7,249 bases of DNA, taken from an uncultured Bacteroidales bacterium. Lineage in GTDB: Bacteria; Bacteroidota; Bacteroidia; Bacteroidales; UBA932. Location: assembly GCA_937901105.1 (NCBI GenBank), contig CALCHD010000177.1:1-7249 (forward strand), written 5' to 3'. The position numbers and the translations under genes were made by a program. This document shows, in pieces, positions 1-5,995 of the stretch (positions are counted from its first letter, which is position 1; each line of letters opens with the position of its first letter). The notes below the pieces were generated by a model. That model ran no database searches. It was not told where the DNA came from and saw only the letters and a program-made list of their open reading frames with translations.

Positions 1-198
1 AGCATCTATCTCGGTTTCAACATAATTGTTAATGTATACCGAAAATACGCTGACAATGATTATTCCCGTAAGCGCGATTATAAGCAGCAAGGTGATCAGC
101 AGATTTGCAAATATCTGAAAAAACTTTCCGACACCGCGAATGCCAACCTTGCCCGCCGTTTTCAGCTCTTCTCCCCAATTTATTTTTTTATTTGCCAT
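1..198 (-). CDS. Penicillin-binding protein, class A-like, N-terminal fragment (cut by window edge)
   Basis: The minus strand reads from an ATG at 198 through 66 codons to the window edge without a stop. The peptide starts MANKKINWGEELKTAG, with a basic cytoplasmic stretch followed by one long hydrophobic segment (about residues 31-55, rich in L and I), then VYINNYVETEID. A short basic tail, a signal anchor and a VYxxNYV-like exit into the wall region is how Clostridia-type bifunctional class A penicillin-binding proteins begin; the transglycosylase and transpeptidase domains would lie beyond position 1. A strong AGGAG (complement of 208-212) sits 9 bases before the ATG, which suits a Firmicute and contrasts with the SD-less genes to the right. 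The family call rests only on the membrane anchor region, so it is moderate. It probably comes from a different genome than the rest of the window. Confidence 0.6.
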   Translation of the reverse strand, partial: MANKKINWGEELKTAGKVGIRGVGKFFQIFANLLITLLLIIALTGIIIVSVFSVYINNYVETEIDA

Positions 199-199
199 A

Positions 200-1294
200 T
201 TTTATATCTCCTATTTTGTAATGTCAATTCCTTCTTCGTGGATATTAAAGAAAACAGGATTTGCAAAAGGTATGAGTTTAGGACTACTTGTTATGGCAAT
301 AGGTTCAATACTCTTTATTCCTGCTGCACAAGGTAGAGATTATATGATGTTTTTAGTAGGTTTATTCATTCAAGGTACAGGACTTGCTCTTTTGCAAACA
401 GCAGTTAATCCATACGTTACCATACTTGGACCGATAGAATCAGCAGCAACAAGAATGTCTATTATGGGATTATTCAACAAAATAGCTGGAATGATAGGTA
501 TTTTGCTAATCAGTAGTGTTTTATTCTCAGGCATGGACGAAATAACCTCAAATATTGCAAATTTAACAGGAGCAGAAAAAGAAGCACAATTAGACCTTTT
601 AGCAATGAGAATCAAAACTCCTTACATAGTTATTACGACTTTGTTGTGTTTATTGGCGTTAATGGTTATGTTAGCAAAACTTCCTGAAGTTAAAAACGAA
701 GATGAATCAACAGAAGAGAAGTCTCAAAAATCTATTTTCAAGATTCCTTACCTTTGGTTAGGCGTATTCACATTATTTTTATACGTTGGAGTTGAAGTAA
801 TCGCTATCGATACTTTGGGATTGTATGCAGAAACACAAGGAATCTCTAAAACAATTGCACCAAAGTTAGGAACATTTAGCCTTATTGCACTTACAATAGG
901 TTATATCTTAGGAATAGTCCTTGTACCTAAACATATCAATCAATCAAAAGCACTCGCACTATCTGCTATCTTAGGATTTGTATTTGCGACCTTTGCAATA
1001 ATTACACAAGGAATGACCTCCATCATATTTATTATTCTTTTAAGTTTTGCTCATGCAATGATGTGGCCTGCAATTTGGCCATTATCTATTGACAAACTTG
1101 GTTCTCACACAGCGTTAGCTTCGGCTTTGTTGATTATGGCTATTGCTGGTGGAGCTGTTTTACCATTGTTATATGGTAGTTTTGTAGATTTATTAGGAGG
1201 AGATAGACAATTCCCATACATAATGATGCTTCCTTGTTATGCAATGATATTTTATTTTGCAATTTGGGGACATAAAGTTGGTAAAAACAAGTAA
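200..1294 (+). CDS. Sugar MFS transporter, FHS family (glucose/galactose/fucose type), N-terminus missing
   Basis: Inner-membrane proton-coupled sugar importer of the fucose:H+ symporter (FHS) group of the major facilitator superfamily. The frame is open back to an ATG at 140, but bases 140-199 are antisense to the PBP-like gene, so family-like protein begins near 200 (FYISYFVMSIPSSW). Seen: an MFS loop motif ILKKTGFAKG after helix 2; the family's LLQTAVNPYVTILGP block (about 392-433); SAATRMSIMGLFNK just after it; a charged central loop (EVKNEDESTEEKSQK) splitting the two six-helix halves; and a hydrophobic C-terminal half ending in a TAA. Helix 1 and part of helix 2 (roughly 40-60 residues against usual members of ~400-430) are missing. 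Base composition is AT-rich with A/T-ending codons, unlike everything after ~1800. The sugar cannot be assigned. As assembled there is no native start, so it is either a fragment or an artefact of joining. Confidence 0.8.
   Translation, partial: FYISYFVMSIPSSWILKKTGFAKGMSLGLLVMAIGSILFIPAAQGRDYMMFLVGLFIQGTGLALLQTAVNPYVTILGPIESAATRMSIMGLFNKIAGMIGILLISSVLFSGMDEITSNIANLTGAEKEAQLDLLAMRIKTPYIVITTLLCLLALMVMLAKLPEVKNEDESTEEKSQKSIFKIPYLWLGVFTLFLYVGVEVIAIDTLGLYAETQGISKTIAPKLGTFSLIALTIGYILGIVLVPKHINQSKALALSAILGFVFATFAIITQGMTSIIFIILLSFAHAMMWPAIWPLSIDKLGSHTALASALLIMAIAGGAVLPLLYGSFVDLLGGDRQFPYIMMLPCYAMIFYFAIWGHKVGKNK
208..212 (-). promoter_or_regulatory. Shine-Dalgarno site of the minus-strand PBP-like gene
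   Basis: The complement of CTCCT gives AGGAG, 9 bases upstream of the ATG at 198. It fixes the start of the minus-strand reading frame. It overlaps bases that also read as I-S-Y in the plus-strand transporter, so this stretch is probably the sequence shared at the chimeric join. Confidence 0.6.
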
Positions 1295-1306
1295 TAATTC
1301 TTAAAA

Positions 1307-1879
1307 ATGAAGGGAAACAAAAATAATAAGACGTATTGTATTTTTTGTGGAAGAAGTGAAGATCAAGTTTTAATGATTAACTCTGAACTTGGTTTGCAAG
1401 GAGTTTGCATAGACTGTGCTGCGGCTCTAAATAACATAGCAAGAGAACAACAAAGCAAGAAAAGCAAAAAAGAAGTTGAAGCATACCAAATAAAAACTCC
1501 TGCCGAAATCAAAGCATATCTTGATCAATACGTAATAGGTCAAGACGAAGCAAAACGCGTTCTTTCAGTCGCTGTTTACAATCACTATAAAAGATTAAAA
1601 TACTACCATTCCAAAGATGTAAAAGACGAAGTTGAAATAGAAAAATCTAACATTATAATGGTAGGACAAACAGGAACAGGAAAAACTTTACTTGCTCGCA
1701 CAATTGCACGCTTATTAGATGTTCCTTTTTGTATTGCAGACGCAACCGTTCTTACAGAAGCAGGCTACGTAGGCGAAGATGTTGAAAATGTTATCCTTAA
1801 GCTCCTTCAGGCAGCAGATTTTGATGTGAGTCTGGCAGAGCGTGGCATTATTTACATTGATGAGATGGATAAGATTGCT
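1307..1879 (+). CDS. clpX: ATP-dependent Clp protease ATP-binding subunit ClpX, N-terminal part only
   Basis: ClpX is the hexameric AAA+ unfoldase that feeds substrates to ClpP. Seen: an N-terminal C4 zinc finger with Cys11-x2-Cys14 and Cys34-x2-Cys37; the DQYVIGQDEAK segment (residues 73-83) that opens the AAA+ domain; Walker A GQTGTGKT (120-127); the EAGYVGEDVEN pore-loop region (151-161); and Walker B IIYIDEMDK (181-189). The ATG lies 12 bases after the transporter stop with no Shine-Dalgarno sequence. Normal ClpX is ~410 residues and continues after Walker B with an RK-x-D-N-P-like segment, sensor 1, sensor 2 and the ClpP-binding IGF-type loop; all are absent here. The frame instead runs straight into an RND pump. 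Codon use is A/T-ending up to about 1795 and G/C-ending afterwards, so the last ~80 bases may come from another genome's clpX. As assembled it could not be a working ClpX. Confidence 0.88.
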
Positions 1880-2461
1880 GCAGAGGTTCTCGACGATTCA
1901 TTCCGTACTGCACTGTCGGGAGAATCAAAAGAGTACAGGGAGAGTTCTTCCAGCCTTATGTTTGCATTTATGCTGGCAATTGTCCTTATCTATCTGATTC
2001 TGGCTGCACAGTTTGAGAGCTTCAAGGATCCGCTGATCATCATGCTTACGGTGCCTCTTGCAATTGCAGGTGCCCTTGTGTTCATGTATTTTGGCGGAGT
2101 TACAATGAATATCTTCAGCCAGATTGGTATCATCATGCTCATTGGCCTGGTGGCAAAGAACGGTATCCTTATTGTGGAGTTTGCCAACCAGAAGCAGCAG
2201 GCGGGAATTGAGAAGATCCAGGCTATAAAGGAGGCTTCAATGCAGCGTCTCCGCCCAATTCTCATGACTAGTGTCTCTACAATCCTGGGCTTGCTTCCGC
2301 TTGCATTTGCTGCGGGTGAGGGTGCTAACCAGCGTATTGCGATGGGTGTGACTGTAGTGGGAGGAATGCTTGTTTCCACAATCCTTTCTATGTATGTGGT
2401 TCCGGCAATCTACATCTACATCTCTACAGACCTGTCCAAAAAGTACAGTGCAAACAAATAA
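1880..2461 (+). CDS. RND (HAE1/AcrB-type) efflux pump, C-terminal fragment
   Basis: This is the last ~194 residues of a ~1030-residue inner-membrane proton-driven efflux pump, read in frame with the ClpX piece. It opens with AEVLDDSFRTALSGES, the end of the second porter region, then five membrane helices equivalent to AcrB helices 8-12: LMFAFMLAIVLIYLILAAQF, the PLIIMLTVPLAIAGAL helix, the LVAKNGILIVEF helix, the PILMTSVSTILGLLPLAF helix, and a last one ending in YVVPAIYIYIS. By alignment from memory, Lys284, Arg314 and Thr321 of the fused frame correspond to AcrB Lys940, Arg971 and Thr978 in the proton relay; the relay Asp pair would lie in the missing part. The TAA at 2459-2461 is 10 bases before the TolC-like ATG, which supports an efflux operon. 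The native 5' end is not in the window. The exact left boundary is uncertain by perhaps 20 bases. Confidence 0.9.
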   Translation, partial: AEVLDDSFRTALSGESKEYRESSSSLMFAFMLAIVLIYLILAAQFESFKDPLIIMLTVPLAIAGALVFMYFGGVTMNIFSQIGIIMLIGLVAKNGILIVEFANQKQQAGIEKIQAIKEASMQRLRPILMTSVSTILGLLPLAFAAGEGANQRIAMGVTVVGGMLVSTILSMYVVPAIYIYISTDLSKKYSANK

Positions 2462-2471
2462 CGGTTAAGTG

Positions 2472-3872
2472 ATGAAAAGAGTGATATTATATATTTCATG
2501 CATGCTTTTGGCTGGGGCGGCTTCCGCTTCAGCCCAGAGTGCTTCAGCTGTTAATGATTCATACTCCGGTAAAGGGGAGGCTCCCGGATATGGGACTTCA
2601 GCTGTCGGGAATAAGGTGTATACCCTGCAGGAGTGCCTTATGGAAGGGTTGGAGAACAATTATTCCCTTAAGATTGAGAAGAATTCGCAGCGCATTTCAG
2701 ACAACAATGCAACTTTGGGGAATGCCGGCTTCCTCCCTGCGGTTTCTGCTTCCGGCAAATATTCCGGTTCTGCGCAGGACAATGAGACCAAGGTAAGAGA
2801 TACCCGCGAGATTGTTGAGGAGAACAATATGCTTACACAGACAATGAATGCGGGGGTTACCCTTAACTGGACTATTTTCCAGGGCTTCAATGTAACTACC
2901 ACTTACAAGAAACTGAAGGAGCTTCAGCAGCAGGGGGAGCTTGAGACACGCATGGCAGTTGAGAACCTGGTTGCAGACATTACAGCCGAGTACTACAACT
3001 ATATCCAGCAGAGCATCAGGCTAAAGAACCTCAAATATGCGGTTGGACTTTCACGCGAGAGGCTCCGTATTGTAGAGCAGAGATACAGGATTGGTAACTT
3101 TTCCGGTTTGGACTACCAGCAGGCAAAGGTTGACTTCAATTCAGACAGCTCTGCCTTCATGAGGCAGCAGGAGGCGTTGCAGAGTTCTGCTATAAGTTTG
3201 AACAGGTTGCTTTCAAGGTCTGAACTCAATGTGCCTATGGCAGTTGCCGACACCTCAATCAATGTGATTGTGAGCCTTTCAAGCGATGAACTGATGAAAT
3301 CAATGATGGCAAACAACACATCATTGCTGAATGCAAAGATAAACAGCAGCATTGCCCAGCTAAACTACAGGATAAGCGCATCTCAGGCATACCCTTACCT
3401 TAAGATGAATGCAGGCTACAGCTATTCCATGAGCAAGTACAACAAGGGAAACAACATTCATAGGGGAAGCCTTGGCCCTGATTTCGGACTTACCCTTGGA
3501 ATGAACATCTTTGATGGGGGAAATCTTCGCCGTGAGAGGAAGAATGCCAGGATAAATATTGAGAATGCACAGCTTCAGTTGAGTGATGTTGAACAGAGTG
3601 TAAAATCTGATTTCTACGATATCTGGCAGGCATACCAGAGCAACCTGCAGATCCTTTCACTGGAGAAGGAGAATCTTGTTACAGCACGGTTGAACCATGA
3701 GATTGCTATGGAGAGATACATGCTTGGCAATTTGTCGGGAATAGAGATGAGGGAGGCGCAGAAGAGCCTGCTTGATGCCGAGGAGAGGCTGCTCTCTGCC
3801 AGCTACAATACCAAGCTTTGCGAGATCTCACTGATGCTCATCAGCGGCAGAGTGCAGGAGTATCTGCAGTAG
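2472..3872 (+). CDS. TolC-like outer-membrane efflux protein (OEP family)
   Basis: Outer-membrane channel partner of the RND pump, forming a trimeric beta-barrel and periplasmic alpha-helical tunnel. The 466-residue length fits the family. Seen: an N-terminal signal peptide with basic KR, a hydrophobic core and a likely cut after ASA (about residue 21) and no lipobox; the VYTLQECLMEGLENNYSLK opening of the first OEP repeat (about residues 49-67); long amphipathic helices rich in Q, E, L and N; a second repeat near the middle (NTSLLNAKINSSIAQLNYR); and LGMNIFDGGNLRRER in the second barrel strand region. A GTG at 2469 directly precedes the ATG; I prefer the ATG at 2472 since GTG starts are less common and no Shine-Dalgarno sequence favours either. 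It follows the RND stop by 10 bases, so it is most likely co-transcribed, and it is the last gene of the unit, with a terminator just after it. Confidence 0.92.
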   Translation: MKRVILYISCMLLAGAASASAQSASAVNDSYSGKGEAPGYGTSAVGNKVYTLQECLMEGLENNYSLKIEKNSQRISDNNATLGNAGFLPAVSASGKYSGSAQDNETKVRDTREIVEENNMLTQTMNAGVTLNWTIFQGFNVTTTYKKLKELQQQGELETRMAVENLVADITAEYYNYIQQSIRLKNLKYAVGLSRERLRIVEQRYRIGNFSGLDYQQAKVDFNSDSSAFMRQQEALQSSAISLNRLLSRSELNVPMAVADTSINVIVSLSSDELMKSMMANNTSLLNAKINSSIAQLNYRISASQAYPYLKMNAGYSYSMSKYNKGNNIHRGSLGPDFGLTLGMNIFDGGNLRRERKNARINIENAQLQLSDVEQSVKSDFYDIWQAYQSNLQILSLEKENLVTARLNHEIAMERYMLGNLSGIEMREAQKSLLDAEERLLSASYNTKLCEISLMLISGRVQEYLQ

Positions 3873-3884
3873 GAGCTTTAATTT

Positions 3885-3914
3885 AGCGGCACGTTGGCGT
3901 GCCGCTTTTTTTTT
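3885..3914 (+). terminator. Intrinsic terminator after the efflux operon
   Basis: A perfect inverted repeat GCGGCACG (3886-3893) and CGTGCCGC (3898-3905) with a TTGG loop, extended by an A-T pair (3885/3906), is followed by nine T (3906-3914). It starts 13 bases after the TolC-like stop. This is a textbook rho-independent terminator for plus-strand transcription. Confidence 0.93.
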
Positions 3915-3945
3915 GCATGGCGAGGTGTGTTTTTCAGCGGAGGCA

Positions 3946-4185
3946 TTTTCTCCCGGAATTGTGGCGCTTTACGGGACATTTTCCTTTTGTGGGATGTTTT
4001 CTCCCGGTTTTATGGCTAAATTAAGGATGTTTTGTTGCTGCCGATGAGTTTTCTCCCGGAATTGTAGCGCTTGCCAGGACATTTCCGTTCTGCGTAGGCG
4101 TTTTATCCCGGTTTTGCGGCCCAATCGTGGATGTTTTGTTCCTGCCGGTGTATTTTCTCTCGTAATTGTGGTGTCTTGGGTTGGT
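3946..4185. repeat. Tandem repeat, 103-104 bp unit built of two ~52 bp half-units
   Basis: The motif TTTTCTCCCGG or a close variant begins at 3946, 3997, 4049, 4101 and 4153, giving steps of 51, 52, 52 and 52. The half-units alternate in type. Type A (3946, 4049, partial 4153) continues GAATTGT(G/A)GCGCTT, and type B (3997, 4101) continues TTTT then GGATGTTTTGTT and CTGCCG. The higher-order period is therefore 103-104 bp, with about 2.3 copies. By eye the two B copies match at about 40 of 52 positions. The period is not a multiple of three, so an in-frame protein repeat is unlikely. In the first unit, TCCCG (3951-3955) and CGGGA (3972-3976) form a dyad with a 16-base gap; the later units keep it only partly (AAGGA, CAGGA and GTGGA at the matching place). 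It lies between two convergent genes. Confidence 0.85.
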
Positions 4186-4319
4186 ATTGTCACGGATTTG
4201 GGTGATTTTGTGACAATGCAGGCGCTTTTGGTGGTGATTGTCACGGATTAACACAAAACTGTGACAATGCAGGGTGTTTTTGCCTGAATTGTCACAGAAT
4301 AAGTGTTTTTTGTGACAGA
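4186..4319. repeat. Array of three 51-bp dyad units (ATTGTCAC / GTGACAAT)
   Basis: ATTGTCAC occurs at 4186-4193, 4237-4244 and 4288-4295. Its reverse complement GTGACAAT occurs at 4210-4217 and 4261-4268, with a variant GTGACAGA at 4312-4319. The period is exactly 51 bases, and the half-sites alternate with spacers of 16, 19, 16, 19 and 16 bases. The two full units also share GGATT after the first arm and GCAGG after the second, while the rest of the spacers differ, so the arms appear to be the conserved part. Each unit could form an 8-bp stem (6-bp in the last) with a 16-base loop, or an alternative stem with a 19-base loop between neighbouring units. No T-run follows a stem closely enough for a standard terminator on either strand. 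The function is unknown. Confidence 0.88.
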
Positions 4320-4353
4320 GTAGTGCCTTGGATGTGGCGCACGGCCTCGCCGC

Positions 4354-4914
4354 CTAGTTGTATTTCTGGAATTTGTAGCCCAGACGTTTTAGCTGCAGGG
4401 CAGCGCCTATTTTGTACATTACTTTCATTGTGCGGGCAAGCATGTAGAATGCCTTCTCTGAACCGGGTTCAAAGTCCTCCTTCATTATCATTGCAATTGC
4501 CTTTTCGGCACATGTGATGGTTACGTCCCTTATCTGTACCTCTTCTGGTGAGCCTAGAGGGAAACCGAGAATGTTTACCATGATGTTGTCATCCATATCA
4601 TCCCATCCTTCAACGCCGTAGAATTTCTCGTATGGGTTGTTCTGGTTTGCCAGCCAGTCCACATCCCACCACTGTGCAACCGCCATTCCCATAAATGCGG
4701 GCCATGCAATTGATGCGTTGGGGTAGTCATTTACCTGTTCAATGGCATCTGCCATATAAGGGGTTGCGTAGTCGTTCCATTTTTCGGTAATATCCTCGCT
4801 CTCTGCAAGAACAGGATCCAATGCCTCCATGCTGTTGCATAGCTTGAGCAGTTCCAGTTGCAGGCGCTCTTCAAAACTATTGTAATATTCAAGATCGTTC
4901 ATGCTAAAAATCAT
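4354..4914 (-). CDS. Hypothetical protein, 186 residues, unrecognised
   Basis: An open frame on the minus strand with codon use like its neighbours and no shadowing gene opposite, so I take it as real. I do not recognise the family. The protein looks cytoplasmic and soluble: no signal peptide, no membrane segment, mostly helical, acidic overall. Notable stretches are SFEERLQLELLKLC near the start, AFMGMAVAQWWDVDW in the middle, NPYEKFYGVEGWDDMDDN with many acidic and aromatic residues, and a helical, more basic C-terminus (KVMYKIGAALQLKRLGYKF). A second ATG four codons in (4902, MNDLEYY) is an equally possible start; neither has a Shine-Dalgarno sequence. It converges with the TolC-like gene across the repeat arrays and diverges from the glycosidase gene. 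No intrinsic terminator was found after its TAG at 4354-4356. Nothing in the context gives it a function. Confidence 0.78.
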   Translation of the reverse strand: MIFSMNDLEYYNSFEERLQLELLKLCNSMEALDPVLAESEDITEKWNDYATPYMADAIEQVNDYPNASIAWPAFMGMAVAQWWDVDWLANQNNPYEKFYGVEGWDDMDDNIMVNILGFPLGSPEEVQIRDVTITCAEKAIAMIMKEDFEPGSEKAFYMLARTMKVMYKIGAALQLKRLGYKFQKYN

Positions 4915-4988
4915 TTATTTTGTGGGGATGTCATATCTCCGGCACTAATAATAAATCTATTGCGTGGATAAAGATACACCTTTTTGCG

Positions 4989-4996
4989 TATATTTG
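4989..4996 (+). promoter_or_regulatory. Candidate Bacteroidota -7 box for the glycosidase gene
   Basis: TATATTTG matches the Bacteroidota sigma-ABfr -7 consensus TAnnTTTG. It lies 36 bases before the chosen ATG at 5033, which would leave a leader of about 30 bases. No convincing TTTG-type -33 box stands at the usual ~19-21 base distance; the nearest TTG is at 4960-4962, with 26 bases between. The divergent intergenic region 4915-5032 should also hold a minus-strand promoter; TATCTTTA (complement of 4969-4976) is a weak candidate one base off consensus. Confidence 0.45.
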
Positions 4997-5032
4997 TATA
5001 AACGCAGAAATATAACGGTGAAATTAACAGCT

Positions 5033-5917
5033 ATGAAAAAGAGATTTACGCTTTTGGCGCTTTTGGCATTGGTTTCATTCAGTGCATTTGCCCAGAATGA
5101 TTCACTTACATTTGTGAATGCAAATTGGAATGTGAAGAAGATTGCCAAAGGAATTACTCTTAAGGAGTTTCATTTTACAGGAGATTCAAAGATTTTTGAA
5201 TCCAACCAATATGTTTCAATCATTGAGATTGACACCAAAAAGGCAAAAGGCCGTTTTGCCCTTGCCAGTAATAAGGGATACATTACTCCAACCAGCAAGT
5301 TTGCAAAAGACAGCGGTGCAGTTGTGGCAATGAACGGTTCTTTCTACAATATGAGCAAACCTTACAACAGTGTGTGCTATTTTAAGAAACACGGCATTGA
5401 GGAGTACATTTTCAATGAGAAGATGTTGCAGAGAGACAACGGTGCAGTAGGAATTTCGGCAAAAGGGAAGCTTGCAATCTATGCGGCTGATGCAAATGAG
5501 CCGGGTGCAATTTCACAGGATCAGACATGGCCATCAAAACTGGATGTTGTTTCAGTTGTATCCAGCGGTCCAATCCTTATCGTAGACGGCAAGAATGCAC
5601 GCCTTAATGAGAATTCATTCAACCGCAACCGTCATCCAAGAAGTGCGGTAGGTACAGCCGGCAAGAAAGTCTGGCTGGTGGCAGTTGACGGAAGAAATGC
5701 AGAGAATGCACAGGGGGTAAGCCTATGGGAGTTCACCAAAATCATGCGCTGGATTGGTGCGGAGGATGCCCTCAATATGGACGGTGGCGGATCAACCACC
5801 CTTTATGCAGAGGGAGAGAACGGCAGCGGTATTGTAAACCACCCATCAGACAACAAGAAGTTTGACAGGGAGGGGGAGAGGCTTATTGTGAATGCTTTGC
5901 TGTTTATCAAGAAGTAA
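5033..5917 (+). CDS. Secreted phosphodiester glycosidase family protein (NAGPA-like)
   Basis: A 294-residue exported protein of the family of the mammalian N-acetylglucosamine-1-phosphodiester alpha-N-acetylglucosaminidase (NAGPA), which removes sugars attached through a phosphodiester. Seen: a signal peptide MKKRFTLLALLALVSFSAFA with a likely cut before Gln21, so a periplasmic or exported location; AMNGSFYNM (residues 99-107), the family's NG-x-F-like block; SSGPILIVDGK (178-187); HPRSAVG (201-207); VAVDGRNAENAQGVSLWEF (216-234); and the hallmark NMDGGGSTTLY (248-258) with the conserved DGGGST. The frame is open back to 4964, but the ATG at 5033 gives the clean signal peptide and follows a plausible -7 box. 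It is a single-gene unit, divergent from the hypothetical gene and ending in a terminator. The natural substrate in bacteria, perhaps wall or exopolysaccharide phosphodiesters, cannot be told from sequence. Confidence 0.9.
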   Translation: MKKRFTLLALLALVSFSAFAQNDSLTFVNANWNVKKIAKGITLKEFHFTGDSKIFESNQYVSIIEIDTKKAKGRFALASNKGYITPTSKFAKDSGAVVAMNGSFYNMSKPYNSVCYFKKHGIEEYIFNEKMLQRDNGAVGISAKGKLAIYAADANEPGAISQDQTWPSKLDVVSVVSSGPILIVDGKNARLNENSFNRNRHPRSAVGTAGKKVWLVAVDGRNAENAQGVSLWEFTKIMRWIGAEDALNMDGGGSTTLYAEGENGSGIVNHPSDNKKFDREGERLIVNALLFIKK

Positions 5918-5937
5918 TCACAACTGAAACATAACGG

Positions 5938-5968
5938 ACCGGGTCAGATAATTCTGATCCGGTTTTTT
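5938..5968 (+). terminator. Intrinsic terminator after the glycosidase gene
   Basis: ACCGGGTCAG (5938-5947) pairs with CTGATCCGGT (5954-5963), with one G-T wobble and a six-base ATAATT loop, followed by a T-run through 5968. It begins 20 bases after the stop codon and separates the glycosidase from the permease gene. Confidence 0.88.
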
Positions 5969-5982
5969 GTGTCGGTTTTTTA

Positions 5983-5990
5983 TATCTTTG
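5983..5990 (+). promoter_or_regulatory. Bacteroidota -7 box of the ABC permease gene
   Basis: TATCTTTG is a full match to TAnnTTTG. It ends 5 bases before the ATG at 5996, so transcription would begin at or within a few bases of the start codon. The only nearby TTTG (5966-5969) is 13 bases upstream, closer than the usual -33 box, and overlaps the preceding terminator's T-run. The gene likely has its own promoter. Confidence 0.55.
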
Positions 5991-5995
5991 CATTC

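Noticed and set aside
140..199. N-terminal 20 residues of the transporter frame starting at ATG 140
   Set aside because: These bases are antisense to a well-supported minus-strand PBP-like start with a ribosome site, and the peptide does not resemble helix 1 of the FHS family.
1307..2461. A single novel ClpX-RND fusion protein
   Set aside because: The join breaks both families at conserved interior points, coincides with a change in base composition, and has a plausible shared word at the border; artefact is the simpler reading.
3969..4244. Minus-strand open frames through the repeat region (91 and 77 codons)
   Set aside because: They are made of low-complexity repeat-derived sequence with a period not divisible by three, overlap each other in different frames, and have no start signal.
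3946..4319. CRISPR array
   Set aside because: The conserved parts are only 5-11 bases, the intervening sequence is itself partly repeated, and there are no cas genes nearby.
4186..4319. Bidirectional intrinsic terminators between the convergent genes
   Set aside because: The stems have long 16-19 base loops, little GC and no T-run directly after them on either strand. A processing or binding role remains open.
4323..4517. Plus-strand 64-codon frame
   Set aside because: It lies largely antisense to the hypothetical gene at 4354-4914, which has the better protein-like composition and length.
5969..5995. GTG start at 5969 for the permease
   Set aside because: It lies in the terminator tail and before the -7 box; the ATG at 5996 gives a family-like N-terminus.
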